In this document: positions 33,221 to 44,818 of the stretch, piece by piece
How the letters are laid out: each line of letters starts with the position of its first letter
How positions within the stretch are numbered: the first letter of the stretch is position 1
Assembly (NCBI GenBank): GCA_011799875.1
Contig: CM022298.1
Location: 290,784,366-290,848,365 of the forward strand
Length of the DNA: 64,000 bases
Reading direction: 5' to 3'
Origin: Thinopyrum elongatum
Taxonomy: Eukaryota; Streptophyta; Magnoliopsida; Poales; Poaceae
Notes under the pieces: generated by a model
What the model saw: the letters and a program-made list of their open reading frames with translations, nothing else
What the model was told of the DNA's origin: nothing
The model's database searches: none
Made by a program: the position numbers and the translations under genes

Positions 33221-34819
33221 CTATTCCCTACTATCCATTACACATGTCTACCATACAATGTCTATACATTCAATTACTTCTCTTGTTTATCAGCCATTTG
33301 AATTGGAGGGGGTGATGGCAGTATCTATGGGAGTAAAAACACGGTCTTCAGAAAAGATAGTGCTACCTGTCGATGCAGATAGAACCATGGTTGTACTTGC
33401 CCAAGAACCAGCCCCACCACACATAACCCAGACTCACGCAGATTGTACCCCTACCCAGTTGGATAGAGAACCAGCTACACCCCTTCTAACCCCAACCCTA
33501 GCAAATAGTAACCCAGTTCCAGTTGATACAGCACCGTATCCACCATATAGCACCCAAACACGAGGAGTTAGTAAGGCAACTGCAGTGCCCAAAGCACGAG
33601 GACCACCACTCCGAACCCCAACTCAACACTTAATGCAGAAGAAGAATTGTTCTCAGGTCAGGTTCCGTAGCTATGGTTCATACTCCTTTGCTATTGCATC
33701 ATTGTATTTACTCATACCAACTAATTTCAAATTTGAAGGATGCAATTGAAACTCCAATGGTGCAACTGGTATGTTTTAAACCTGTTTCTTTAACTGGTGT
33801 GCTGTTGTAACTTGTTCTATGTTGATTTCAGTTTCAATTGAATAAACAGTATGTTCTCATGTCATGCACATTACAAGTGTTGTTAGTGCTGTGTAGTTTC
33901 CCGCACTTATATTCTGTCTATGTTGCTTTGTCTTAAACAGATATGATTTGAACTGTCTCTATCTTGATTTGGCAACATAAACTAGAATGATATAGACCAT
34001 ACAGTGACCATAGTACATAGATATATGTTTGTTTCATGCTGTTATCCTATCCACCTTACTACTGAACTGGTTTACCAAAATGAATTTCATACACAACATG
34101 GTAAACCTGTGATGTGTCTGCTGCTTTCTCTTTTAGAATGCAGACAAAATACTGGAGAAGAGTACCCCATTATGCAATGGTAAAGGAAGTAATGCAGATA
34201 AGGTTCAAGATAGTGAGACATCCCTATTGGTCTCCAAGAAAGTTGATAAAAACTATATTAAAGATAGTGAGACAACCACAAAGTCCTGTCTTGATGTAGT
34301 GTTTGAGTTACTGGCCACTACTGCTGGCACAAGCTCTTCGAACTCGCTGCTTGAATCAGTTCGACTTCTTGAGTCTCAACTTCAAGTTGAAAGACATTGA
34401 TCAGATGTGCGGCAACACGTAGCTGAAGGACTGAGGAAGTCCTTGCAGAATTCAGGTGCATACTTTCTGGTGCAACAACAAGTGCTGGAGGATTTAAGAT
34501 CCAAACAAGAGAAAGCTAATAAGGTTGCTAAGCTTCTTGCCAGCATGGTGGATACCCAGGATATTATTTCTTGAGCTCTTCTGAAGTGGTTTTAGTTCTG
34601 GAATTGTTTTGCTGCGGCATTTATTTGCACTGGTTGCCAGCTTTGACAACCAGTGTATGTAATATGTTGATTTGTTCCCCATATTTGCATTGGTGGCGAA
34701 CTTTCATGCCGGATGTAATGTGTGTAATAGCCATAATAGCCTAGCGTAAGTTGCTTGCTTATTTATTTCCTTGTTATCTTGTTTATTTGTTTGGTTGTAG
34801 TCAGTGCAGTTCTTTTTCC

Positions 34820-35720
34820 GTGGTTTGCTAGTGGCCGCAATAACCTATTTTTTAAAATTAGGCCACAATAACCATGGGCAACATACAGACCGTTGTAACC
34901 ATGGTCCTGCTATCTGCTGTAGTTACCATGGGCCTCCTACGGGCCTTCTATGGGCCTTAGAATCATTGGGCCTTCTACGAGCCATATGATCGATAGGCCA
35001 AACATGGTCCGTACTATTCGTGGACCAATAACGGACCGCGATACGGGCTGTAAATGGGCTAGAGTGGGAATCGTCGGTTTATGGGCCAACTATAACGGGT
35101 CGTTAATAGGCCGATGAGTATAACGGGCTTAATTCTATCTACAGGCATAATGGGTCGTTAATGGGCCGTATTTGACGACGCTATGAAACGGCCCAACAGA
35201 TTAACAGGCCACAAACGGGCCGACTTAAAGCATGGGCTGAATTTGCCCCACAAGCGGAACAGGCCAGTAACGGACCGTAAGTAATCGAATGCTGCAAATG
35301 AGCCCAAGAATAAATGGGCCCTTAGAAGGCCAAAAGATAACACGGGCTAGAAACGGCCCAATGGAATAATGGGCCGTTAATGGGTATAAAGCGATACACT
35401 ATTCATTGTGGGCCAGTTTCACCACGGGTCGTTAATGGGCCAAGAGTTACAAAGGGCCTTATATGGGCCAAAAGACGTCCTGGGCCCTACATGGGCCGGG
35501 AGTTACAACGGGCTGGAATCATATTGGATGGCCCAGATGACGCTACTGGCCTAATTCGGATAGGCCATAATGGTCCGTGAGTTAGCGGGCTGTAAATGGG
35601 CTATATGCGAACATGTCGTTAACAGGCTTTCTGTGGGCCGGGCCGCTACCTTTTGACCAAGTCAAACGGGCCGCCCTTTTGACCCGAATGGGCCACTGTT
35701 GGGCCGAGCCACATGTCGAC
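34820..35720. repeat. CACTA subterminal array of GGGCC-type words
   Basis: Dozens of AATGGGCC, ACGGGC(C/T) and their reverse complements GGCCCA(T/A) occur every 10-25 bp in both orientations, often as GGGCCGTTAATGGGCC pairs. In En/Spm elements, subterminal arrays of short words in both orientations bind the element's TnpA protein; I infer the same role here. Confidence 0.65.
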
Positions 35721-35929
35721 GTATCATAGGCGCGTCCCATCCATTCACTTGATGACATCTGTCCCGACGCTGAGCTGACACGTGGATCCTCCGGCGAAAC
35801 AGAATTTTACACGTCGAAAATCCCCATTGGTCCGGGCTGTTAACGGGTTATCGGTCCAAACCGAAACCCGATAGCTTAACGATGACCCGTTATGATGGAT
35901 GCCATGTGTTGGTTAGCCTTGACGAAAAC

Positions 35930-36134
35930 ACTTCCATGACGCGCCATTTATCGTCATGGAAGTGGACACTTCCGTGATGATAATTTTGGTATTGTCATGG
36001 AACACTTCTATGACATCACAGGTATGACTATCTTGATTCTGTCATAAAATCATCATGGATGTACATGCATGACAGAAACGTGACCTACTGTGACAAACAC
36101 GTATCATCATGGAAGTGGTTTGTGTTTTGTAGTG
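35930..36134 (-). repeat. CACTA right terminus and CATGGAAGTG repeats
   Basis: The terminus (36134 inward) is CACTACAAAACACA. CATGGAAGTG or its complement CACTTCCATG occurs near 35931, 35957, 35970 and 36109. Neighbouring inverted copies allow hairpins. A 3-bp target duplication would be ATA (36135-36137), but the left end is missing for comparison. Confidence 0.75.
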
Positions 36135-36367
36135 ATAGCATAAGCATATAAGGTTCATGATAAATAACTAGAGTCTCACGAGCTAACAATGAGTAGCTCA
36201 CAACCACACCAACGAAGGAAAATAAGAGTATCTCAAGCCAACTAAAAACACCAACAAAGCGAAATAACCACAAGGCTTGAGATCTCAACACACTCTAACG
36301 AAACACCACTTCTCCCTCTTTGTCATCATGACAACAAAAAGGGAAAAAAGGCAACACAAAGACACCA

Positions 36368-37937
36368 CTAGACAAGAGGAGGCGCGCTTGAAGCATCATC
36401 ATCATCAAAACGCCACCCTGCCATCAGAAAGGAATGAGCTGTGGCCTCACTATCATTGTCCTCAGACCCTGGGGCAACCTCCTCATCAGCTGTACCATGC
36501 ACCGCCTTCTGCTGACGCCTCACGAGCTTGTCCTTGTTGATCTCCTTGACCTGACGGTGCTAAATGGACTTGACACATCTTGAACAAGTTGCTCATGGTC
36601 TTGAATAAAGACTTCTTCTCCCCTCTGGTGAAACTAGCCTCAGACTCGACCTTCTTGCCATTACCACGTGGAATCCGGGCAATAGAGGACATGCCGGGAG
36701 TGTAAGTGGCTCGATCTTCAGGCCTAGGGTTGCGCCCCTTCTTGGGAGGCACATACGGAGCAGGAGCAACAGGGGTCCAGTTGGAGTTGCACTTGGGAAC
36801 AAATGTCTTGTACTGAGAGATGTACCTGGCTGGGCAGACTGGCTCAATCAATGCCTAGATGAATGGAGCATAGATCAAACACTTTTTCTCTTGCACACAC
36901 TGGCGAAGCTCATAGAACATGAAATCCAGAACATCCACCTTCTTCTTCTGATGCAAGTACACAAACACATCCAACATGGAACTCCTCACATTGTGTGAAT
37001 CACCTGCCTTAGGTGTGAGGGTGTACCTCAGGATATGGCACATCGTATCATAGATGGGCACAAGGTCCTTGATGGAACCGTTGACATAAGACTTCTCTTG
37101 CTTATAGGCAAACGAAATCTCATCCTTGTGGCGCTGACCACTCTCACAAACACGGCCAATGTCATCATTTGCTTCTTCCTCAAGAATGAATGAGTAAGGA
37201 ATGATCTCAGAAAACCTAGCCATAGAAGCAGAACACTGATGTGTCCCAGACATCCAAGTGAGGGTGTGGGCAGAGTCATTGGAGAAGAACACGATGGCAA
37301 AGAGCTGCATCACAAGGTCCTCATTGTACGGATTGTTGAAAGTGACAAAAGGGAGAGGTCCCAACCTCCCAAGAGCAGAATACATGCCAAGATAGAGGTG
37401 ATCATTGTCCCGGAGACTCTCAGCATTAACTTGCTTGTGCGGAGAAAACTTCTTAGCCTTCGTCATGATCAATTCATGGTATACTCTCTATTGGAACACA
37501 TTCTTGAACTGGGGATCAACCCCCAAACCGGTGGCAGCAACATAGGGATGGGCCTGCCTCTTAGCCCAAATCTCTGGCTTGGTCTATTGGGCAAGAGGAA
37601 GCCCCATGAGATCGCGCCCGCCGGGAATGTCTTGCTCAGGACTAGACATCTCTTCTTCTTCTTCATCATCACCATCAACAAAGTCATCTTCAGCTTCTAT
37701 CTATGGATCTGTGGTGTTGACATAATGAGCATCCTCCTGGGAGTCATACTCCTCTGAATCCTCGTAGGCCTCAATAACTGGCTGCTTTGTGGTGGCATGG
37801 GGAACACGGCCCTGCCTAGAACCCTGACAAATGCCTTCACACGGCTGATGACAAGCTACTGAAAATTCCCTGGAACCTTCCTTTGGGCACTTGCGACGAA
37901 CCTCAGACCTCTTGTCAGCAGAGTCTGAAACACACAA
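36368..37937 (-). pseudogene. Env-position gene of the Sirevirus-type element
   Basis: Downstream of pol in the same orientation. A leader/intron region precedes a plausible acceptor (GTGTTTCAG at about 37930). The frame then encodes an acidic stretch (DDEEEEE near 37640), a globular part (37472-36855, with LGMYSALGRLGPLPF and VDVLDFMFYELRQ), a basic Pro-rich part and a hydrophilic tail. In-frame TAG codons interrupt it near 37700, 37590, 37487 and 36855, and a frameshift lies near 36570. I see no signal peptide or membrane anchor, so it is not a classical envelope. It resembles plant transposon-associated proteins of unknown role, but I could not verify a family. Confidence 0.55.
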
Positions 37938-38034
37938 ACACCAACAACACAACACACAAAGGAAACACAAATAAGTACAAGTGCTGGAAATGATGGGCGA
38001 GGAAAAGAATGGAAAAGAACCAGTGCAGACCATT

Positions 38035-38625
38035 CTATGTACCCCGTGCACACGGGGGTCCCGTACTCATGGTACACGACCATGGACACGGGGCCCCGTG
38101 CGCACGGGGGACAAACACCTCGTGGACACGGGGGTTCCCCAGCGGCAGCCACTTCCAGATCAAAATTTGGGAGTGAGTGCTGCAGAGCAACCAACAAGGA
38201 TCTGCACTAGGATCTATTCTACAATAAGGAGAATAGTGGCCCTAGACTATAGATCAAGGAGGAACCCTAAAGTCTAGAAGTGGATCCATGGAGTAAAAAG
38301 AGTGAGAGGGGGATGGGAAATACCAAAGGAGGAACCCATCACGAACGATCTCCATGGAGCAACAGTCCCCGACGGCACACGGAGGAGCACCGGCGAGGGG
38401 AGGCGACGGCGCTGGTGGTCCCCTGGGGTGTGGAGGGGGTGATGGGTGGGAATGAACCCAAACCCCCCCCCCCCACGCCCACCTCTTTAGGGCAAGGAAC
38501 CGCAGACCCCGTGCGCACGGGCTAAGTGAGCCTCATGCGCACGGGGATCCTGTGCGCATGGTACACAGCCCGTGGATACGGGGGCCCGTGCACACAATAC
38601 ATGCTCGTGGACACGGGGTACTCAA
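38035..38625. repeat. CCCCGTGCGCACGGGG-type palindromes, 3' region
   Basis: At least eight copies of CCCGTG(C/G)(G/A)CACGGG-like palindromes in two clusters (38040-38130 and 38508-38625), some with TCC or TGG variants. The same word fills part of the LTR (48221-48453). Palindromes in both places are a known Sirevirus hallmark; their function is unproven. Confidence 0.75.
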
Positions 38626-39117
38626 GAACTTTTGACCATCGATAATCCGTGAAAGACATGGCTGAATGGGAATTCTTACCAAGCCTTGAAGGAGTATTTT
38701 AGTCTCAATTTCTGAATACGTCGCATGAAGAATCCAACACTACTAGAAGGGTATATGTGCAGCACTTGCACTAGATGAGAAAATCAACAAGCAACGAAAC
38801 ACAAGAGAAGCAAAAACACAAAAGAGAGATCAACAACGCACACAAGAAAACGGATTTAACCTCCAAAGGAGGGCGGTGGTCAAAGCCACCATGTTTGAGT
38901 TTGTTTGGTATGGCACCATGAAGATATGAACCTTGGGCCCAAGACCAACACTCATCTTTGAAGCACAAGTGCCACGTAGAAGTGGCTAATGTGAAAGATT
39001 TTGTTCAATTTATGCACTTCTAGGATGAGGTAGCTCATGAGTTGAGCTAGCTCCCCCTAGACATGTGCCTACATCTAAACAAGATATTATATGAGTATGT
39101 GTGCATGAGCAAGAATC

Positions 39118-41325
39118 TCAACCCAAGTTACTTATATCCACGTTATTTAGCTCATGCCTTAACTCACGGAATCTTACTTCATCAAGTGGCTTGGTGAAAA
39201 TATCGGCAAGTTGCTTCTCGGTGTTGACATGGAATAAATCAGTGTCTCCCTTGGCCACATGATCCCGAATGAAATGATGACGAATCTCAATATGCTTGGT
39301 CTTGCTATGTTGCACTGGGTTTTCGGCGATCTTGATTGCACTTTCATTGTCGCACAAAAGAGGCACTTTGTCACATTTGACACCATAATCCATCAAAGTT
39401 TGCCTCATCCATAATAACTGTGCACAACAACTTCCATTGGCAATGTACTCGGCTTCGGCGATTGAGAGAGATATACAATTTTGCTTCTTTGAAGACCAAC
39501 GTACCAAAGATCTCCCTAGGAATTGACATGAACCGGAAGTGGACTTGCGGTCAACCTTGTTCCCGGCCCAATCAGAATCCGAGTATCCCACTAACTTGAA
39601 AGTTGATCCTTTGGGATACCAAAGGCCCAAGTTTGGAGTTTGGGATACCAAGGATTCTTTTCACCGCTGAATAGTGGCTCTCCTTAGGAGCGGATTGAAA
39701 TATTGCACACATACACACACTCAACATAATATCCGGTCTATATGCACAAAGGTAAAGCAAGGAACCGATCATGGAGTGATATACCTTTTGATCCACTTGT
39801 TTACCATTGGGATCAAGATGAAGTTGGCCATTTGTGGGCATGGGTGTCTTCATGGGCTTGACATCTTGCAGTTTGAACCTCTTGAGCATGTCTTGAATAT
39901 AAAGAGATGGGTTGATGAAGGTTCCTCCTCTCAATTGCTTTACTTGAAAACCAAGGAAGAATTTCAACTCTCCCATCATGCTCATGGAAAATTCCTTAGT
40001 CACAAGATTCTCAAACTCAATGTTAATAGCATGGTTAGTGGAACCAAACATAATATCATCAACATATATTTGGCACACAAACAATTCTCCTTTTACCCTC
40101 TTTGTGAAGAGAGTGGAATCTATTAACCCAATCTGGAACCCCTTCTCGCTTAGGAACGCCGTAAGGTGATCATACCAAGCACGAGGTGCTTGTTTAAGTC
40201 CATAGAGCACCTTATGGAGTTCATAAACGTGAGATGGGTGATCAGGGTCTTCGAACCGGGGAGGTTGCTTGACATACACCAACTCCTTAAGAGGACCATT
40301 AAGAAATGCACTCTTCACATCCATTTGATACAATTTAAAATCATGATGAGAGGCATATGCAAGCAAGATGCGAATGGATTCAAGATGGGCAACGGGGGCA
40401 AAAGTTTCACCAAAGTCCAAACCTTCAACTTGGGTGAAACCTTGTTCCACTAAACTTGCCTTGTTTCTAGTAACTTGACCATGTTCATCTTGGTTGTTCT
40501 TGAAGATCCACTTTGTTCCAATGACATTATGATGCTCTTTGGGCCTCTCCAAAAGAGTCCATACTTTGTTGAGGGTGAAGTTGTTGAGTTCTTCATGCAT
40601 GGCATTTACCCAATCCGAGTCATCAAGTGCATCTTCAACCTTAAGGGGTTCAACACAAGAGACAAACGAGTGATGTTCACAAAAGATTGCCAAATGTCTA
40701 TGAGTAGTTACCCCTCTTTTTATGCTTCCATAGATGTTCTCTGTGAGATGTTGAAGTTGCTTTAACTTGGAGGCCACTTTTGGCTCTTTGAGTGCAAGCT
40801 CTTCTTCACTCGGTTTTGAACTTGATGAAGAAGCTTGCCCTTGAGATTGTTTTAGACTTGGAGACACCCTTCTCTTCACAACCACAAGTTCTTATTCATT
40901 GGGAAGTGACGATGATGAAGCCACTTAAGGTTGAGGTTGATCTTAATCTTCATCTCAAACTTGAGCATGATCTTGAGCCTCAATAATTGGTTCTTCACCA
41001 TTTGGATGAGCTAGCCCTTGATCTTGCTCGGGAACATGAGGGACTTGATCTTGTTCTTGGATAGGCTCATGATCTCCCATAGCATCTTGTACAAGTGGTG
41101 GCGGTGATGACTTCCCTTGTGGAGACTCCACAAGAGGGGCTCTTACTCCTTCTTCTACTACTTGGACTTGGGGAGTTTCTTGTGGACGAATGCGGCCTAC
41201 CCCCATGGTCCTTATAACTTGCGAAGCAGCCTCATCACCTACAACACTAGGAACAATTTGCTCCACACGGGAACCGTTATGTTCATCAAACTCCACATTC
41301 ACCTTTTCCTCAATGCATCTGGTGG
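39118..41325 (-). pseudogene. pol: Sirevirus reverse transcriptase and RNase H
   Basis: Minus strand from the LINE junction. First comes a linker beginning STRCIEEKVNVEF; after several in-frame stops near 40955-40885, the Copia reverse transcriptase follows ([25 protein letters not shown], catalytic YVDD intact at [11 protein letters not shown]). RNase H is on a second frame from 39651 (SDSDWAG, AEAEYIA, ADIFTKPL). The two are separated by a small deletion and frameshift near 39640-39660. Together they would copy element RNA into cDNA. The stops at 40885-40955 replace Gln-type codons. Confidence 0.85.
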
Positions 41326-41444
41326 ATTTTTTTTACTGTACACAGTAGGGAAAAAACCCCACTGCAATTTTTATCATTAAAAAACAAAGAACAAAAGTCT
41401 TGCTAGGCTTGAGATAAGCCTAGAAAAATAAAATGAAAAAGAAG

Positions 41445-41528
41445 GAGAAGAAGAAGAAGAAGAAGAAGAAGAAGAAGAAGAAGAAGAAGAAGAAGAAGAA
41501 GAAGAAGAAGAAGAAGAAGAAGAAGAAA
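41445..41528 (+). repeat. (GAA)n microsatellite in LINE 3' UTR
   Basis: Nearly 28 GAA triplets with few interruptions. On the LINE strand it is (TTC)n, about 120 bp before the poly(A) tail. The Lys-rich and Ser-rich ORFs here come only from this repeat. Confidence 0.95.
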
Positions 41529-41639
41529 GAAAAGAAGAGAAAAAGGAAAAAGAAAGAAACACTAGAATCTAAAGAACTAGGGAAAGAAAAGAAAAAAGAA
41601 ACAGGCTACATGATGGAATCTAGCCAAGAATGAAATAAA

Positions 41640-43588
41640 ATAGAAAATTTGCTCTTCATTCTATGCTTGAGCAGGTTGAGCTCGAAGAGATAGATGGCTT
41701 TCCAAGTCTGAAAAGAAGGCTGAATCTGCTGAAATATGAGGTTGTTTCTAGTAATCCAAATAGACCATGATGCCAGAATTATAATATCCAGGGAGAAAGG
41801 CTGATCGAATTTATCTTTAACATCCTCTATGCTTTCCAGGACAGAGGTAAAAGTGCTTCTGGCTGGGCAGATAAAATCCTAGCATTTTGCAGCAAATGGA
41901 CATCCCCAAAAAAGATGAAAGAGAGTTTCCTCCTATGGGCATCCCAGCACAGCACAATTATAAGAGTCTAGGTTGAAAGTTTTCCTTCTCAAGAGATTTC
42001 TAGAATTGAATTTGTCATGCAAGATCATCCAGAAAAAAACCTTGTGTTTGCTTTGGAGGAAGAAAATCTCTCTGAACCCCATATATAGCTCCAAGTACCA
42101 TTGCAGTCAATGTGCATGGAAGATTTTAGATCATCGCAAATTGTCTCTAGCTGCTGGAACTCTTCAAAGGCTTGCTCAGACAATGGGAGATGGAATAGGT
42201 CTTCAAGATATTCCAGACAGAGGGTGTCTTGTATAGTGATGAGTTGGTTCTTAGTATATGAGAACAAATGTGGGAAACATCGGTGCAAGCATGATGTGTG
42301 CCACTGGTCTGTCCAGAGGTATGCAGACTTACCATCTCCTACATTGCATCTGGCCAATGATTTGTATAAGTCCACCAGTTTCAAATTAGCTCTCCACCAA
42401 AAGGAGCCCACCATCTGGGCTCTAGGCAGCTGCCCATTATTGTAGTAAGTCTCCCATACCAAGTTAACCCAAGGTATGTTGTGTCTATTATAAAATTTGT
42501 GTAGACTCTTGAGGAGCGGTGATTTATTCTGCACATTAATGTTGCAGATCCCCAGTCCACCTTGCTTTTTAGGCCTACACACCACTTCCCACGCCACCAT
42601 GGCAGGTCTATGATCTTCCAAATCTGAACCTCTCCAAAGGCAGTGTCTCAAGTATTTTATAATCTGTTTTTTGATGGTTTCGGGGAGGTCCAGACAACAC
42701 ATGAAAAATATTGGAAGAGATGCAAGTATAGATTTGACATCCTGCCTGCTTGGGTCATAAAAGTTGCTAGCCCCATTAGTTTCCTTTGTATCCTTTGAAC
42801 CAGAGTTAAACATTGTTCCACAGTAGGCTTTGATAACCCAAGAGGTAATCCAAGATAGGTGAATGGGAATTCACCTGTCTTGCATCCCATAGTGCTAATG
42901 AGCACTTCAGCCCTTTGTTCACTGACATTGATTGGGACCATGTTTGATTTATTATAGTTGACCTTTAGACCTGTTGCACTCGCAAATGTGTTTAACGATG
43001 CTTTCAAGCAAAAGAGTTGTTGAGTGTATGCTTTCATAAGAACCGAGGTGTCATAAGCATATTGCACAATAGGGAAGTCTGGGCAGCTTGTGACATTCAA
43101 GGGTGAGCTAATCAACTGTTTATTCATGGCCAAATTCAGTACAGATTGGAGCAGATCTACAGCTGGCACAAAAAGTAAAGGGGATAGAGGATCTCCTTGT
43201 CTAACACCCCCTTTGCAATAAAATTTCTTCCCAAGGACCCCATTTAGTAGAATAGAGGAAGTTGCAGAGTTGAATAACAGGGTCATCCAGTTGATCCATC
43301 TAGATCCAAAACCTTTATCTTTCAAAATCTCCAAAATGGTTTGGTGCTCTATGGTGTCAAATGCCTTCTCAAAATCAAGCTTAAGAACCACAACATGTTC
43401 TTTTCAAGCATGACACTAATGTAAATACTCATATGCCCATCCCAAACAATATTGGATTGCTCTATCTTTGAGAAAACCATATTGGTTTATATGCACAATC
43501 TTCAAAATGATCTTCTAGAGTCTATTTCCCAGCAGTTTGGTAACGATCTTGAGGCAGCTGTTGAGCAGAGATATGGGCCTATTGGGAA
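41640..43588 (-). pseudogene. LINE ORF2 fragment: reverse transcriptase, zf-RVT
   Basis: Motifs in order: RPISLLN, GWAYEYLH, LDFEKAFDTIEH, RQGDPLSPLLF, then the catalytic box, then LGLPLGLS and the C-terminal zf-RVT-like part (WWRANLKLV, GDGKSAYLWTDQW). The catalytic YADD box reads YAYD (near 43055), so the first Asp is lost. Stops occur in the first 60 codons and a frameshift lies near 42790. It would have nicked target DNA and reverse-transcribed LINE RNA, but this copy is dead. Confidence 0.85.
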
Positions 43589-44417
43589 CTCGGTAAGCAT
43601 GAGAGTTTGATGCATATCCAACAAATATGCCCTCATAAGTTTTAGGCTCAAACTTAGCTAACCGGGATTTTTTGTTGAGAATGAAACACTTACAACCGAA
43701 TATTCGAAAGTATTTGACGTTAGGCTTTCTCCTGATTAGGAGTTCATAAGGAGTCTTGTTCTTGAGCTTGCGAAGATAAAGTTGGTTTATAGCATGAAAC
43801 GCGGTGTTGATGGCTTCGGCCTAAAGCTTGTATGGAGACTTATACTCGTCAAGCATGGTCCTAGCCATCTCAATAAGAGTCCGATTCTTCCTCTCCGCAA
43901 CTCCATTACATTGGGGAGTATATGGTGCAGCATATTGATGCTTTATCCCTTCATCACTCAAGAACTCGTCCATCGTGTAGTTCTTGAACCCGGTGCCATT
44001 GTCACTTCGAATTGCCTTCATCTCACAATTATGTTGACGTTGTGCTTCTTTGGCAAAGTTGATGAAGGTGTCTTGGGTTTCATCTTTAGTCTTGAGAAAG
44101 AATACCCAAGTATATCTTGTATAGTCATCGACAATGACAAGGCAATACCTCCTCCCTCCCATACTATCATAAGATGGAGGCCCAAATAGATCCAAGTGGA
44201 TAAGCTCGAGAGGCCTCAATGTGGTGATGATAGTTGTTACTCGATGAGATTTTTCATGTAGGTTTCCGGCAATGCAAGCACTACAAGGACGATCTTTGTC
44301 AAAAGACACATTGGTTAGTCCAAGAATGTGCTCCCCCTTTAAGAGAGTTTGCAAATTTCTCATGCCAACGTGGGCTAGCCGTCGGTGCCAAAGCCACCCC
44401 ACGTCGGCCTTGGCCAT
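43589..44417 (-). pseudogene. pol: Sirevirus integrase (pre-integrase and core)
   Basis: GAG-pre-integrase zinc finger (LWHRRLAHVGMRNL...CSACIAGN), then the DDE core: Asp in LIHLDLFGP, Asp in IRSDNGTGF, Glu in VAERKNRT. A TAG at 43819-43821 (Trp position, KL*AEAIN) interrupts the frame, which continues through NKTPYELL and FGCKCFILN up to the LINE junction. It would insert element cDNA into the genome. Confidence 0.85.
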
Positions 44418-44818
44418 TAGACATGTTGCAAGATGAGTTTTCTCTTTGGGAAATCAACCACGTAAAGGTTGTGTTCAACATGCCCAACAAAGACCACTTT
44501 GAGATTGCCTCTCTTAAAGACGGTCACATAAAATTCACCGAAATAATAATCATAACCGACACGTGCCAATTGAATACTTGAAAGCAAATTGTAGTGAAAG
44601 TATTGAACCAGCATGACATTCGAGAGTGATGAATCACTAGAGATTACCATCATGCCCAATCCCAATACCTTGCCCTTGCTATTGTCACCAAAGGAGATGT
44701 TCGAAGAGGCCTTGAGTGAATCCACAAAGTCCACAAGCATCTCCCTCTCTCCGGTCATATGATTGGTGCATCCACTATCAATCACCAATTGTGTTCCACC
44801 CGAGATATAGTCCTACAA
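44418..44818 (-). pseudogene. pol: Sirevirus protease
   Basis: Aspartic protease region with DSGCTNHMTGE (Asp-Ser-Gly active site intact) near 44785. In-frame TGA and TAG codons just upstream (44818, 44812) separate it from gag. It then runs in frame with the integrase start region around 44417 apart from a stop. Confidence 0.75.

Larger units (their letters stand above)
28911..34575 (+). pseudogene. Multi-exon CACTA-borne gene with repeated acidic exons
   Basis: Likely exons: 28911-about 29120 (MTSSTATARC...); from about 29187 (Ala-rich); 29905-30090 and its relative 30864-31091 (both with L.QLLQR and RRLRSSSPPP-like cores); then four related acidic exons 31543-31663, 31984-32138, 32483-32633 and 33294-33656; last exon 34137-34575. 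Acceptors end CAG or TTTTAG and donors begin GTGCATG, GTCAGG or GTTGCA. The acidic exons share KTRSSE and DSSSEEDSE-type motifs. The last exon encodes a helical, probably coiled-coil tail. Defects: a frameshift in exon 32483, and a TGA at 34398-34400 with an open frame continuing to TGA 34573. I infer an accessory (TnpA-like) role from its place in the element. No catalytic domain is seen. Confidence 0.55.
28440..36134 (+). mobile_element. CACTA-like DNA transposon, right part
   Basis: The right end, read inward on the minus strand, is CACTACAAAACACAAACCAC (from 36134), the En/Spm-type terminus. The subterminal zone has repeated CATGGAAGTG words and further in a dense GGGCC-type array. Upstream on the plus strand lies a multi-exon gene (28911-34575). 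The left terminus was not found: no CACTACAAAA on the plus strand. So the element is left-truncated or its start is diverged; 28440 is only where the gene's 5' repeats begin. No DDE transposase (TnpD-like) coding is visible, so it would be non-autonomous. Confidence 0.65.
41326..43588 (-). mobile_element. LINE (non-LTR) insertion in the Sirevirus pol
   Basis: At 43588 the Copia frame switches abruptly from ...NSHAYRV to a LINE reverse transcriptase frame. At 41326 an eight-base poly(A) tail (T run on the plus strand) meets the Copia frame again. Same orientation as the host element. It is 5'-truncated within the reverse transcriptase. I found no target duplication; a few host bases seem lost at the junction. 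Confidence 0.85.

Noticed and set aside
36277..36540. Plus-strand ORF at the CACTA/Sirevirus junction
   Set aside because: Antisense to the tail of the env-position gene and without motif support.
41433..41633. Lys-rich and Ser-rich ORFs on opposite strands
   Set aside because: Products of the (GAA)n microsatellite in the LINE 3' UTR.
43776..44581. Plus-strand ORFs opposite integrase and protease
   Set aside because: Reverse-strand shadows of the Sirevirus pol frames.
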